Assembly (NCBI GenBank): GCA_036898135.1
Contig: CM072523.1
Location: 38,204,451 to 38,268,450 of the forward strand
Source of the DNA: Oncomelania hupensis
Taxonomy: Eukaryota > Mollusca > Gastropoda > Littorinimorpha > Pomatiopsidae
DNA length: 64,000 nucleotides
Direction of reading: 5' to 3'
The notes under the pieces were generated by a model that searched no databases, was not told the origin of the DNA, and saw only the letters and a list, made by a program, of their open reading frames with translations. The position numbers were made by a program, and so were the translations under genes. Shown piece after piece: positions 46,801-56,051 of this stretch (position 1 is its first letter; every line of letters begins with the position of its first letter).

Positions 46801-48607
46801 ACTAATGCCATTCCTACAGTGGTTCTGTTAGTATATTTGATGAGTTATTTATGATGAACGCACCGCCTCGCCTTTCAGAGCCTTGACTTGCAGTTGTACT
46901 TCTCAATTACTTGACCAAATTTTACTACAGTGTTTTTGAGTTTGTCTTCAACTGAATGGTTGGTTTATTTTAAAATACATAAGTACATGCCATACCATAT
47001 ATTTCATTAAAGTTGAACAATGCCTTTCGGATTCACACGGTTGTACTTCTCAAGGACTTGACTTTGCTTTACTGCAGTTTACCAATTTTGTTTTTAATTG
47101 GATGGTTTTTTTAACATGCCATGTATGCTATAAATGTTGACCAAGGGCTTGTAATGATCAAATATTATTGACATTTTCGAGCAGCTTTCAACTGTAGAAT
47201 TTATTGCACCGTGTGCCCACTAACGCTCAGCACCAGTATGCCCTGCTTGGATATCGGCACAAATGTGAACTCGCTGTCTCCTACACTGCATCTTTTGATT
47301 AATCAATCGGTTGTTTTATCTGTGTGCTGACCTATGTTAATAGGCATACCTGATGCATGACAGTGCAAGTAACAACCTGCTGACATCCTTTTTTTTATTT
47401 GCAACCTAATTATTGATGTTAGTGGTACTTGAAATGTTCAGTTTCTTTTCCCATGTTATATATCATACACACCCAATCATACTCCCAAAAATGTATCCAT
47501 TTAAATATAGTCAAACGTGTAACTTCTTATTTTCTTTATTTGCAATTAATTTTCACCAATCGGCCTAGTTCTTTTTCCTCTCAAATTTATATTTTTTAAA
47601 ATTATTATGCACAGTGTAACTTTTTCTTGTACTTCTTTAAATAACTGCTGTAGTACAACTTGTTTTACCTTTGTATGATTATGCCTAGTTTTGTAGCATT
47701 TGACAGCCTTGACAGCTTCAGTAGCACTTTAATAATTGTAAGAGTTCTAACATCTTCTTTCCACAATTCTGTAAGCAACATCTTGAAACATTCTTTCAGC
47801 ACTAACATTAGCGTCAATTTTTTTCATCTATTAAACGCGGCAAAGCTAGTCAGTTAAGCCAGAGTATGTATTGTGACTTTGAATAGATGGTGGTTTGTTC
47901 TTTCACTGTGTACCTAGGTAGCGTTCAGCAGATAACACTGTTGCTTTGTAGCTGAAATTCTGCACAGGTTTTCTTGATTGTAGGCTAGTGTAACATATGT
48001 CGCAAGTTTGTTTCAAAATGTATCTACATGTATATCTAATCTAATCTAATGACGAGCTACTGTTTGCTAAGCTAGGCTTTGCTTTGATGATAAACTAAGC
48101 TGAGATATACTAGGCACAGGGTATGGACAATTCATGTATTGTTTGTTTAATGAAGTGTATTGAAGTATATTCCTAATTTATTAATAGTATGACCTTCAAA
48201 TAATTAATTTCAAGTACATTGACAAAACAAGAATAGTTTGGGATTTTTTCTGCGCTAAGTTGGGATGAAATTTTTTTTTTTTTTTACATCCACTAAAACT
48301 GTGCATCTGTTTGTTTTTTGGTTGCAGAATACGCCTGTTCGGCACATCCTTCCATCCAGAGTCTATCTCCTTGACCTCTGCGCGGTGTGCAAGGGCCTAC
48401 CGCTCTCGCAACATGAAGGAGAAACTTCTACGAGATGGTATCATTGACCCAGTTGATGATCCCGACACCCAAGCGCCAGGTGTTTTGAATCATCCTGCCA
48501 CCTACTCCATGTCCTCCCTCCCACCTTGCTCCCTGTCCACTTCAACTTTTGGAGGCCCATCCAACGTAAGAGTGGGGCCCATCGACCAGAAATATGAAGT
48601 AGAGTGA
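22749..48607 (+). CDS. GDE2/GDE3-type transmembrane glycerophosphodiester phosphodiesterase (GDPD5/GDPD2/GDPD4 family), spliced span
   Basis: Fourteen coding exons join in phase to 639 codons; human GDPD5 is about 605 residues. The family has six membrane spans with an extracellular GDPD domain between spans 5 and 6. Members hydrolyse glycerophosphodiesters or, for GDE2, release GPI-anchored proteins. Visible: an N-terminal CLVCMTGLLGCRW motif (C20, C23, C30); spans at about 48-69, 93-115, 130-151, 166-187, 221-241 and 524-546; metal and catalytic residues E287, D289 and H302; and GXXFLD/NAGSWF features. The HRG motif is H260-K261-G262. The start at 22749 is preferred because it is the first in-frame ATG; 22761 is an alternative. 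The C terminus keeps the family MKEKL motif. Element 2 and several DNA elements occupy introns. The paralogue group cannot be fixed by eye. Confidence 0.93.
22881..23635 (+). other. GDPD intron 1
   Basis: Holds a short (AAT)n run near 22981-23003 and AT-rich sequence; no other feature recognised. Confidence 0.8.
23636..23739 (+). CDS. GDPD gene exon 2
   Basis: Residues 45-78 plus two bases of W79. Encodes transmembrane span 1, an aromatic-rich FLYIVFFFYFWLI stretch followed by AENDYNMLEW. Donor GTCAGT at 23740. Confidence 0.9.
23740..24027. repeat. GDPD intron 2, left part, with poly-C tract
   Basis: Contains a nearly pure C run at about 23966-23999 broken by one T, just upstream of R1-D. 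Otherwise featureless. Confidence 0.75.
24028..24687 (+). mobile_element. R1 element copy D, with 13-bp target duplication
   Basis: Body 24041-24674, flanked by AACAATGGCTGGG at 24028-24040 and 24675-24687. It carries a perfect internal inverted repeat (24320-24347 against 24353-24380) not present in other copies, and a type I tail. Confidence 0.9.
24320..24380. repeat. Perfect 28-bp palindromic hairpin inside R1-D
   Basis: Arms 24320-24347 and 24353-24380 are exact reverse complements around a 5-nt AAAGC loop. The arm is ordinary R1 sequence (TGGCAATGTAGGCATTTTAT and on), so the second arm is a fold-back copy of the first. Confidence 0.93.
24688..25014. other. GDPD intron 2, right part
   Basis: No recognisable element; ends in the acceptor TTTGTGTTTCAG. 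Confidence 0.7.
25015..25108 (+). CDS. GDPD gene exon 3
   Basis: Completes W79, then residues 80-110. Encodes IKKWIPWYR and most of transmembrane span 2. Donor GTCAGT at 25109, phase 0. Confidence 0.9.
25109..25537. other. GDPD intron 3, left part
   Basis: AT-rich, with a poly-T run near 25390-25406. No gene or repeat recognised. Confidence 0.7.
25538..26268. mobile_element. hAT-like element with 6-bp CTGCAG duplication
   Basis: Terminal inverted repeats CAGAGCTTATTCTAGG at 25544-25559 and its complement at 26247-26262, flanked by CTGCAG on each side. It holds a short + frame with MASKKRTLFDF and FSGGTVKKTVTLF, resembling the N terminus of hAT/ZMYM-like proteins. There is no catalytic region, so it is non-autonomous. 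A duplicated GGGGGGCC-type segment lies near its right end. Confidence 0.75.
26281..26882 (-). repeat. Probable relic LTR related to the Element 2 family
   Basis: The start TGTTATTTTGATGG, the internal TTTATTCAGC and CAACAACTGCATACAA, a CTTACGTC segment and the end TCAATCGTAACA all occur in the same order as in the Element 2 LTR. No matching target duplication was found. Confidence 0.5.
26937..27095 (+). CDS. GDPD gene exon 4
   Basis: Residues 111-163. Encodes the LCHLGHGHQLFMHPVHIVLY loop and transmembrane span 3, ending YVIYLSLQ, which matches the ISLQ segment of vertebrate relatives. Donor GTAACG at 27096, phase 0. Confidence 0.92.
27096..28043. other. GDPD intron 4, left part
   Basis: Short (AAT)n run near 27178-27199 and an AT-rich stretch with repeated TATTGTATTGT and TCATAT motifs at 27830-27990. 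No gene recognised. Confidence 0.7.
28044..28357 (+). mobile_element. tRNA-derived SINE with a different head
   Basis: Head with A box (GGGATAGCTCAGATGGTAGAGC) and B box (GGGTTCGATTACC). It is joined to the same tail as the 19032 SINE (TCCCCATCCCCGGTTGCC, GATCCTGTATCGGCCAGCGCC, GAGCAGCTCTTGAGCTG), ending in an (AAT)n-like run. Confidence 0.82.
28433..28526 (+). CDS. GDPD gene exon 5
   Basis: Residues 164-194 plus one base of D195. Encodes transmembrane span 4 from MFGPFLQIGTVMVM to WYKLSRR. Donor GTGAGG at 28527. Confidence 0.9.
28552..28830 (+). mobile_element. 5'-truncated SINE in intron 5
   Basis: Starts in the central domain (TTTGGATGAGAGTATAAACC) and runs through CCTAGACCGGTGAGTGCC to the shared tail ending GAGCTGGAAAAGCGC. 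It lacks the tRNA head. Confidence 0.78.
28916..28984 (+). CDS. GDPD gene exon 6
   Basis: Completes D195, residues 196-217, and one base of L218. Encodes the loop AFLSKVTDYVTMRYDG before span 5. Donor GTATGT at 28985. Confidence 0.85.
29103..29245 (+). CDS. GDPD gene exon 7
   Basis: Residues 218-265. Encodes transmembrane span 5, the conserved SPLYIMCPC segment and the first catalytic motif, H260-K261-G262 in KLLAHKGAEG, where the family has HRG. Donor GTGAGT at 29246, phase 0. Confidence 0.92.
29246..29634. other. GDPD intron 7, before Element 2
   Basis: AT-rich, no recognisable element. Confidence 0.7.
29640..30282 (-). repeat. Element 2 3' LTR
   Basis: 643 bp, TG...CA ends. One difference from the other LTR is visible at 29865. 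The purine-rich TTGAGTGGGGGGTTA abuts it on the element strand (30283-30297). Confidence 0.95.
30389..30555. repeat. Tandem repeat in the 3' region of Element 2
   Basis: GTCAATGTTC(T/A)CAGTT, then CATCYGCAAGTCT, recurs about two and a half times with a period near 75-80 bp. Confidence 0.65.
30538..32376 (-). pseudogene. Element 2 integrase plus deleted reverse transcriptase
   Basis: One minus frame, interrupted by a TAG at 31279-31281. The upstream part has the TRAQAK linker, the HHCC finger (H136, H143, C173, C176 counted from 32376) and the D206, D266, E302 triad with D-35-E spacing. After the stop it continues through a GPY/F module (about 31110-31040), then NDVPGSTTLVEHEV, the segment that normally begins gypsy RT. 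That is joined near 30783 to HLQTLRELF and GADNVDCVGH, the late RT palm. The RT core with YXDD is deleted and no RNase H follows. The N terminus overlaps the Gag-protease frame at 32204-32376. Confidence 0.88.
32204..33973 (-). CDS. Element 2 Gag-protease, 589 aa as read
   Basis: Starts MADFWQKG at 33973. Residues 25-95 are an E/R-rich coiled coil. About 115-280 is a capsid similar to Element 1 (LARFERFAE, KGYRKRFRE, YDSLHDLIVKEQFL, AAERYLIAHG). C324, C327, H332 and C337 form a CX2CX4HX4C knuckle; the protease motif is D441-S-G; KKPLYDLM ends the protease. Beyond about residue 506 (near 32455) the frame changes register by one base relative to the integrase frame, so the last roughly 80 residues are probably not native. 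The break could be a mutation or, less likely, a programmed shift. Confidence 0.88.
   Translation of the reverse strand: MADFWQKGVELNLKGKQLTEYVKCQERILREEREEQRRREERELEEKRLEKEIELEQKRLEIEQQRQEREEQRRREEREFELKRLEGERQYQLELARIQNNQHAPQVTNDHTAPKLPAFVDGKDQIDSYLARFERFAESSNWQPQDWAIRLSALLTGQALEVYTRLSNDDAKNYDVLKEALLQCYNFTEKGYRKRFRECRPKSDETPKQFVERLSSYLHKWVELSGERKSYDSLHDLIVKEQFLNACHKDLATHLEEQKLQTLKDVTEAAERYLIAHGKTLGPPSATKHFQKTGNHVNQIQGSQTSQRQTDSTPPPREGHSRGCFTCNATDHRAANCPQNKSSGQRSSTDNSAAGNRQRRFSNQRQTSRSDHQVCGGSVILPSETERTATPADVQECMTDGQLLLANGKSIPVVASAAVTVQNMPVSKGRVGNHEVTVLRDSGCSGVFVREDLIAKEQFTGDSKWTLMADSKCVRAPVAKIHVNTPFYIGEVEAVCLKKPLYDLMIREYRRRETTRRPRSRVESCLNSTRRSCGGGSIAVSRWRPYRAATGQCGYSGSALPTRDRRCCYYQGPGQERQDVYATEGRRQL
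33977..34100. promoter_or_regulatory. Array of heat-shock-element-like dyads in the Element 2 leader
   Basis: GAAAGTTC, a perfect nGAAnnTTCn core, occurs at 33987, 34002, 34018 and 34049, with related TTCTAGAA at 34084. Spacing is about 15-16 bp or twice that. It lies between the primer-binding site and Gag. Function is inferred from the motif only. Confidence 0.4.
34499..34518 (-). promoter_or_regulatory. Element 2 primer-binding site
   Basis: On the minus strand TGGGGGTCAAGCCGCGATTC lies three bases after the 5' LTR. Its reverse complement ends in CCA, as a tRNA 3' end would. I cannot name the tRNA. Confidence 0.6.
34522..35164 (-). repeat. Element 2 5' LTR
   Basis: 643 bp, matching 29640-30282 with one substitution seen (A at 34747). 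Confidence 0.95.
35327..35409 (+). CDS. GDPD gene exon 8
   Basis: Residues 266-292 plus two bases of S293. Encodes VAPENTEMSFRKAL and GLESDV, with the metal ligands E287 and D289. Acceptor TGTTTCAG, donor GTAGGA at 35410. Confidence 0.92.
35674..35824 (+). CDS. GDPD gene exon 9
   Basis: Completes S293, residues 294-343. Encodes DGVPFIHHDDTFERTTN, with catalytic H302, and LNAGSWFLD, both family hallmarks. Donor GTAAGT at 35825, phase 0. Confidence 0.93.
35825..36624. repeat. GDPD intron 9 with a 55-bp direct duplication
   Basis: Two near-identical units at 36099-36153 and 36154-36208 (CATAAGRAGGAACTTTTTGT to AGTGCAAACC). The rest is AT-rich with CA-rich patches at 36415-36480. Confidence 0.75.
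36625..36846 (+). CDS. GDPD gene exon 10
   Basis: Residues 344-417. Encodes QNPYYTAGGLSGKERDQAG, then a strand-like VILMFDVREP followed by NPYHGQAMELVIDS, matching the NLRDPPREHPY region of vertebrate GDE2. Donor GTGAGC, phase 0. Confidence 0.92.
36847..37643. other. GDPD intron 10
   Basis: No repeat or gene recognised. Confidence 0.7.
37644..37801 (+). CDS. GDPD gene exon 11
   Basis: Residues 418-469 plus two bases of R470. Encodes WWLLGDLVASYP and LNVSRINFRYDFVTATELR, aligned with the IQRLNLRYTQVSRQELR region of relatives. Donor GTAACA at 37802. Confidence 0.9.
37868..38564. mobile_element. hAT-like MITE, 685 bp, 6-bp duplication AACGCT
   Basis: Terminal inverted repeats CAGAGATGCCAACC (37874) and its complement ending at 38558, flanked by AACGCT at 37868-37873 and 38559-38564. 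Near the right end CTACTGACAA-type words repeat three times. No transposase seen. Confidence 0.85.
38861..39008 (+). CDS. GDPD gene exon 12
   Basis: Completes R470, residues 471-519. Encodes AFHKANVSTNAYVIDSPWLF and WCLGITSITT, matching the NLYTVNAPWLFSLLWCAGVPSVTS region of relatives, the end of the GDPD domain. Donor GTGAAT, phase 0. Confidence 0.92.
39009..39373. other. GDPD intron 12, left part
   Basis: AT-rich, no feature recognised. Confidence 0.65.
39374..40470 (+). mobile_element. 5'-truncated SINE split by two insertions
   Basis: SINE segments at 39374-39410, 39511-39554 and 40255-40470 are co-linear with the 19032 SINE (complemented). They are separated by an AT-only block of about 100 bp (39411-39510) and by the piggyBac-like element. 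The tail ends GAGCAGCTCTTGAGC. Confidence 0.8.
39551..40258 (-). mobile_element. piggyBac-like element, TTAA target, 700 bp
   Basis: 39555-40254 is bounded by inverted repeats CTCTTAGTCTCAT and their complement, with TTAA at 39551-39554 and 40255-40258. On the minus strand from about 39999 there is an acidic N-terminus-like frame (MAESDSDNEST, a stop, then WQQLVDERADQ) typical of piggyBac transposase starts. The catalytic part is missing. Two direct copies of CGCGGTTTACCGCGCTTCAT lie next to the right end. Confidence 0.8.
40613..40695 (+). CDS. GDPD gene exon 13
   Basis: Residues 520-546 plus two bases of R547. Encodes TENSYFIMWVAID and transmembrane span 6 (IISAVVIIIIFVVQ). It ends in phase 2, compatible with both exon 14 (alternative) and the last exon. 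Donor GTGGGT at 40696. Confidence 0.92.
40715..41812. repeat. R3 repeat copy 1, rich in AAGGTCA motifs
   Basis: Co-linear with 50330-50984: GACTCG...GATGTGAGT start, AAGTTATTAATATTGAACTT, CAATGAGACACACAT, several TCAAGGTCA words, and CAAGTTC...GGGCTTTGCCC end. TCAAGGTCA or AAGGTCA occurs about ten times at 41230-41680. It contains an inverted LINE-end fragment at 40797-40870. Confidence 0.75.
40797..40870 (-). mobile_element. LINE 3'-end fragment, inverted
   Basis: Reverse complement of 7620-7690 with a few substitutions (CCCATAACTCGGAGGTCGT, CCACAGATGATCGTTTAACC, GCGTACTCCATCTT). Confidence 0.75.
41824..42038 (+). repeat. Minisatellite, five units of about 43 bp
   Basis: Unit: TTGACAAAAGTTTATTGTGT, then AGTCATCTTTATTTAACC(C/T)(C/T)GCAG. 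The third unit is shortened. Each unit ends in a pyrimidine-rich segment plus GCAG. Confidence 0.88.
42039..43441. other. GDPD intron 13, middle part
   Basis: AT-rich, with no recognisable element. Ends in the acceptor TGTGTCGTTCTGTAG. Confidence 0.65.
43442..43518 (+). CDS. GDPD gene candidate alternative exon 14 (short-tail isoform)
   Basis: 77 nt with acceptor AG at 43440-43441 and donor GTGAGC at 43519. From exon 13 it reads S, then YRSQKTAQTFVINRYRSDEI and KLSET, and leaves one T. The last exon starts with AA, so the joined codon is TAA and the protein would end at 572 residues. INRYRSDEIKLSE resembles IRSYNPEQIMLS of vertebrate relatives, the same place that the last exon's FGTSFHPESISLTSA aligns to. 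Use of this exon is inferred from splice sites, phase and similarity only. Confidence 0.6.
43519..44923. other. GDPD intron 13, right part I
   Basis: T-rich sequence with poly-T runs at 43930-44060 and simple CA/GA repeats at 44778-44830. No gene recognised. Confidence 0.65.
44924..45359. mobile_element. hAT-like MITE, 424 bp, 6-bp duplication CATAAC
   Basis: Terminal inverted repeats CAGAGGTGCCAACC (44930) and complement ending at 45353, flanked by CATAAC at 44924-44929 and 45354-45359. It has three TACTGACAA words near the right end. Same family as 37868-38564 but shorter. Confidence 0.87.
45360..48327. other. GDPD intron 13, right part II
   Basis: AT-rich. A diverged duplication of about 85 bp (GTTGTACTTCTCAA...ACTTGAC...TTACT) occurs at about 46894 and 47041. 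No gene recognised. Ends in acceptor TTTTTTGGTTGCAG. Confidence 0.6.
48328..48607 (+). CDS. GDPD gene last exon (long cytoplasmic tail)
   Basis: Residues 547-639 and TGA at 48605-48607. Joined directly to exon 13 it reads VVQRIRLFGTSFHPESISL, then SARCARAYRSRNMKEKLLRD, matching the vertebrate tail up to the MKEKL motif, then a Pro/Ser-rich end with two cysteines in all. Confidence 0.92.
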
Positions 48608-50329
<1,722 letters not shown>

Positions 50330-50984
50330 CATTTTTTGACTCGTGCATTGCAATGTGAGTATGTACTCACCCACAACAAAACATTTTTTGAAGGTTTTTG
50401 GAAATCTGTGTGAAAAGAGTCCTAAATAATCCCAAAATTACATTTAAACAAACAAAAAATCGAAGTTATTAATATTGAACTTATGATTCTTTGACACATG
50501 ATAGATGTCAATGAGACACACATACTATGCAAACTTTGTCAATCTCACTCCCAAGGTCAAGATCACTGGAGCCATTCAAAATGGATTAGTATAGGTACTT
50601 TGAAGTGACCTTGATCCTAAACTATGAGAGATTATAAAGTCAAAATTTGTTGTAGTTAGAGATGATAGATTGATCTTTCATATTTGTTCCATTTTGCATT
50701 GATCTTGAAGGTCAAGGTCATTTTAGGACTTGCAGGAACATACCAAAATTAATGCAACTAATACATTTGCTGTAGTTTATTTGATAATACATGAGTATTT
50801 GGAGGAAGAGGTTAAAGTCATCTCAAGAACAAGAGCATTAAAAAAATTAAAATCGGTATTTGCATTTTAATGCCAATGTTTTTGGTTTTTTTCTCTTCAG
50901 GGCAGTCATTTTCATGTAAATAAATTGCAAGTTCTATAAGAAGCATGTGAGTCATATGGGCTTTGCCCGCCTAATTTTTTTAAA
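50330..50984. repeat. R3 repeat copy 2
   Basis: Shorter than copy 1 but co-linear: AAGTTATTAATATTGAACTT, AATGAGACACACATAC, CCAAGGTCAAGATCACTGG, and GAGTCATATGGGCTTTGCCC near the end. It lacks the inverted LINE fragment. Confidence 0.75.
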
Positions 50985-53747
50985 AATATTATGGACATGT
51001 ATGTATTACTAATCTTACATTCCTCAGGACCGCAAAAAATTTATTTGATAAAAGTCACTAAATGAGGTGTGAGGTGGGTGCAGAGTGAGGTGTACTGCAA
51101 GGGAAAGGTGGATTATTTATTTGTAATTTATTTATTTATTTATTACTGCCTCTGCCTCCTGCCCACTTCCACCCACCACATGTCCCTTCTTTCCATCACC
51201 CACCCACCCACCTCATGCTATAATAATGTATTTCAGTCCTTACACAGTTGAGAACTGTGTGAAAACCGTCAGCTATCCAAGAAAAAGTAGTGTTGATGAT
51301 TTTGAGTGTTGGCTGTATGCGCGTGTAAACTGAAAGAAACCCCTTTGCCTTTCACTTTGACCTGTCAAACATTTGTCCACTTCTGCGCTCTACTTAAAAC
51401 TCTGTGCCAGACAGTGGGAGATCATGACAAATTGTTCATATAAACGTTGAGCAGGTGTGTGTGTGTTCTGCGTTTCCACTGTCACTGAGTGAAAGCAGTA
51501 GTAGGATTAAAACCACAGCGTGGGTGACGATTCAGTCCTGTTAATAGAAAGAAGCTAGGTCACACCATGATGATAATCACAGGGTTAGGTTTTATATGTA
51601 CTGTTACGATGTTAGTAGAATCAAACAACTCAGTACTTGGTAGCTAGTCGTTGATAATTATGATGACTCCATACTGTCATTTTTTTTTTTTTACATTTAA
51701 TGTATGGCATTCAATTTCTCAGTTATTGTCTTCAGTTTCCTGAAATACAAACAATACTATTGTGTATCCACATGGACCTCGTACTCTATACTGTTTTAAT
51801 CTGGTCTTCATACTCTGTTAATTTTTGTTATTTTTTATTTTTTTTAATTAAAGAATCAAAATGAATTTGCCATACCCACATTTTGGTCAATGTATCTGTA
51901 ATGTGCAATGATGATACAAAAAAATAAGTATGTTGTGCTTTGACCGTTGCAGCTGCTTTGTTTATTTTGGGTCCCAGTTTGTTTTGGGCTTTGTTCTTAG
52001 CTGTTCGTCCCGTCCCTTCTTGTTTTCATTTCATAACAGCAATTGAGTAATGGCGAGTTCAGACTGTGGCAAATACTTGTGTTTATATCCACTTTGTTCT
52101 AAGTTATATTCTGTTGGAGATTCTACCAGACTGATTCTGCTGTTGTGTACTAGTTTCTGATTATGATTACTCGTGAAGGCATTATGTTATGTTCTATCGC
52201 AGTAATTATGTATTTTATTGTGTGAAGACAGATGCTGTATGTAGGCTTTTTATTTATTTATGGAAGGAAAGCTGAAAGGTAGATTCTACTGTCTTCTATT
52301 TATTTTGCGGGCTGTCTCACTTTTGGTCCGATAATGAGATATACTTTATGGTATCAATCTGACTTCATACGCTTCATCTTGTGCACTTAATGCCTTATTT
52401 AGTCCCAAACTGTGTGTTTAACGGAGATGATATTACTGAGCTCAAGTCCGGTTGTATGGCACCAAATGGTTTTTCTTAGTTTTCGTTCTGTCCACATGTT
52501 TTATTCTCTCACTTGTTTGTTCACAAGAAATCTCATTTTCATTTATATTTAAATTTTAGAGTTGTATTGTTTGTTTCCATATTACCATATATTATTTATA
52601 GTTTTGTCTTGAATTATTTTCACAGTTGGTTTTGTGTGATGTGGATGATTTTAGTCTTTATTTTGTGTCGGTGTGCTTGTCATACAAATCTAAAATCTCA
52701 AGTTCGTGTACCTTTGTGGTATGTTTTTCATACAAACATTTCGTACATACAATTCAATTATGTTCTAGTATGTGTGTTCAGCTGTTTTTCTGTCAAATCT
52801 TTGCATGTTGAAGACGGCAAGCAGGCGGTTTTAGTTGTATGCACGTTATTTATGTATCAGCATATCAGCTTTGACAAGATGCATTCCCATACTTGAGCTT
52901 ATTTTTCTGTGTGAGGAAGGTTTTCAGATTGCATTTATTAGGTCACATGAGGTGTACAACTATTCACCCTGTTTTTGTTGGTTTTGTTTTTTTTATTTGT
53001 TTCTTGGTGTGTCACCTGCAGTGCTATACAATGGTATGCTAGTGATATTACATTTACAGAAAAGATATCTAAGTCTAACATTACACATACATTTTTTGTT
53101 TATACATGTATAGGTATATAGTAGCGAATCTCACTATTACCAATGATAGTGATACCATGTCAGTGGTTGAACGGGTGACATGTACAGTTACAGTAATATA
53201 TATATACACAGTTATCATTAGAATGTACAATATTTAGAGGAGGTGTTTCATTGTGTTTTGTCCCCCATGAGGTAAGTTATTTATCTCCTGGAATAAATGC
53301 AGCACACAAATAAGCTATATTATACAGTTTTCTTCGTCTGTATACACATATCAACCATAATCAAGTAAATTTCATATTAGATGGTACATGTTTTATTGCT
53401 GAGATATACTTGTATTATAATCCAAATTTGGAATAGTAGTTTTTTGAAAATTAGTTTGTAAAGCTTACTTCAGGAAAGAGGTGAGGAGGGGGCATAATTT
53501 CATACTGACAGACAAAATTATTACAATGCTCTGTATTGTTTTATATATTTATTGTGCAGATATTTCACACCCATTTTAAGTTTATATTCCTTTACAATGG
53601 GGGGTGAAGGGGGGTTGTCAAATAAATAAAAAAGATTGTGGGCTACTACTTCTTTGACCTAGTGACTGAAGGAATCAACAGACAAATGTATATGCTTCAA
53701 ATAATATTAAAAAAACACATTTTTAAAAATGTATGATCGATGACCTC
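50985..53747. other. No gene recognised
   Basis: AT-rich sequence with scattered poly-T and (TA)n tracts. Open frames near 52500-53110 have no recognisable domain or exon structure. Confidence 0.6.
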
Positions 53748-54361
53748 TCATGGGGTGCCGGGGGGTTTTGTATAAAAAGTATCCCAACTTTCTGGAAATT
53801 TAGTGCTTTGAATTCCCACTGTCACTATTTTTCTCCTTTGTTCTATCAATCTACTATACTAACATCTTCGCTAGACCCGTCACCTACCTTTTTTCTTGAA
53901 AACTCTTCCAAAACTCTTCATTTGTGTATGAGATCTGTTGGGTCAGCTTGGGAATATTCGACGCTTTCTGCCAAGGGTTTACTATGATAATAATTTAGTA
54001 ATGTAGGCATTTTATATGTATGTATTTTGTTGCTATTTTATAATGTTTATATTCAATTTTGTTTTTGTAAACGGGGGTTCAGTAAATTAGAGTATAGCCT
54101 CAGCATCCCTTGCGTGGGATGTCCTTATTCGGTTCTTTGCAGTCCGCTTTATCCTGTAAACAATGAATAATTAAATTAATTGCGTGGGATGCCTTTATTA
54201 TAAAGTGAACGACTGGTGGAATGCCTTCAGTGTTACCACTGGGGTTGTTTCAGTAGATCTTTTATATGGATCAGGGGTGAGTCCTCTTTCAACCAAGTTG
54301 TGGTCCTGATTCGGCTCTTTGCAGTCCGCTGGACCCTATAAACAATTAATAACTAACTAAA
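53748..54361 (+). mobile_element. R1 element copy E, internally rearranged
   Basis: Starts TCATGGGGTGCCGGGGGG, with TATAAAAAG in place of TATAAATAG, and ends with type II tail TTAATAACTAACTAA. A second partial 3' end (TTCTTTGCAGTCCGC to AATGAATAATTAAATTAATT) is embedded at 54126-54182, before the GCGTGGGATGCC segment is repeated. No target duplication found. Confidence 0.8.
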
Positions 54362-56051
54362 TATAGGATGTCTATTTTTATTATATATTTTATTTCATGT
54401 TTTGGCCCACTATACATCCTGTGTAACATGCGAGTTTAAAAATAATATAAAACAAGTGTTTGGATATTGAATTGATTTTTCACACTTTATAATGTATGCA
54501 GTTCATCCATGCAGTTTTCTGCAATTTTTCCAGATGTACCTGTTTTTTCTTGATGTACCTTGAAGATGGTAGCATATTCAAGCATTGCATAAAGCGTTGA
54601 GTACAATGTTGAAATGTATAATGTTGATGATGAGTAATAAATGTTGTCTAAATGTGGCCAATAGTAAGTACTACGTGTTGTTCTGTAAGAGTGCATGATA
54701 TATATTTTGAGGCACAATGTGTACGTGTTTGTTGTCAAGCTGTGCATGCCGACATTTTGAATTATTTTCGGTCTGACTTGATTTATCATGGTCTGTGAGC
54801 ATTAAGCAATTTACGACTATTATTTTTTTATGCATGTGTATGCTGTGAGTTGTGGATGTATTTGTGCGTGTGTTTGATGTGCAAAGTAGAACAAAGCCAA
54901 GGGTATACGTGTTACAGGTGCAGATTCTATGATGCCTTTTGTTGTTGTTTTGTATTTGAGAGTGTTATGGTATGAGTTTGACTTACAGTTACACAGAATA
55001 AACAAGCAGGACAGGAAGGTATTGGAAGCACAGAATGGAGAACAGACACATTTGCCACCAGTTTCATTGGGTTGTCAGTCGTTAAACATTTAAACTGTGT
55101 TTATCATCATTTTGTGGTCAGTTCTAAAACCTTCATTTATCGTCCAAATGTTTGTAAATTTAGAACATGTGGTCATCCGTTGGTTTGTTTGTGTGTGTGC
55201 GCACGGGCTTACGTGTGTGTGTGTGGGGTGTGTGTGTGTGTGTGTGGGAAATCGATTATAAACACGTTTCACATCCAGATTGTGGTCAAATTTAATACAT
55301 GTTTGTTATCCATTTTTCTAAACATGTTTATTGTCATCCATTTTGTCAAAAACATGTTGGCCATTGATTTTTTTTCCCAGAAACGATATTTGTCACACAT
55401 TTGTCATCCATTTTTCACAAATATTTGTTTCAACTTTCATCCATTGCATTATATGTGTATCATTAACCTGCAGTTAAATGACTACTGTCTTTCCAAGGAC
55501 GAAATAACGATCCTATCCTTCTACAATACTCACGATCATCAGTCGCACTGCTGCTGATTTTTCATGTACAAGGTTGTGATCCCTCTTCTTGCCCCACCTG
55601 CTGGCCCCACCCTTTTCTTTCCCGTCCGCCCCCTCCCCCCAACCCTCCCTCATCACAACTGTCTTTTGGCAGATATGTCTCATGTTCCCCCTAGGCCCTA
55701 CACCTCCACCTCCTCATCCCTCCCCCCTCTTCCCACACTGCCTTTTGGAATATCACACTCAATTGTTCTTCCCTCCCACTTTCCACTCCCATCCCCAATC
55801 CTACTCCCCCCCCCCCTTTGACATCCTTCCCCATCCACCCTCCCTTTCACACCCTCTCCCACACCCCCACCAAACTGCTTTTTTGTGTGGACCGATTTGT
55901 CTACTGCCTTATGCCACCTCATGCCAATATGGTTTTGTCGCACTTGGATCCTGATGAGTATTTCATATCATTATACATTTCTAAAAAAAAAAAACACAAA
56001 AAAAACAATCTTTAATCCATTTGCGTATTTAATAATCAAGTAAGTATTCTC
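54362..56051. other. No gene recognised; (TG)n and C-rich tracts
   Basis: (GT)n at 55187-55246. The 55570-55870 block is extremely C-rich (CCCTCCCCC-type) and produces overlapping Pro/Ser-rich frames that are compositional artefacts. Confidence 0.65.

Noticed and set aside
43518..48330. Exon 14 read through to the last exon as a continuous tail
   Set aside because: The junction codon is TAA; exon 13 to the last exon is in phase and matches relatives, so the canonical transcript must skip exon 14.
55564..55954. Proline-rich overlapping frames
   Set aside because: Product of a C-rich tract; no start or exon context.
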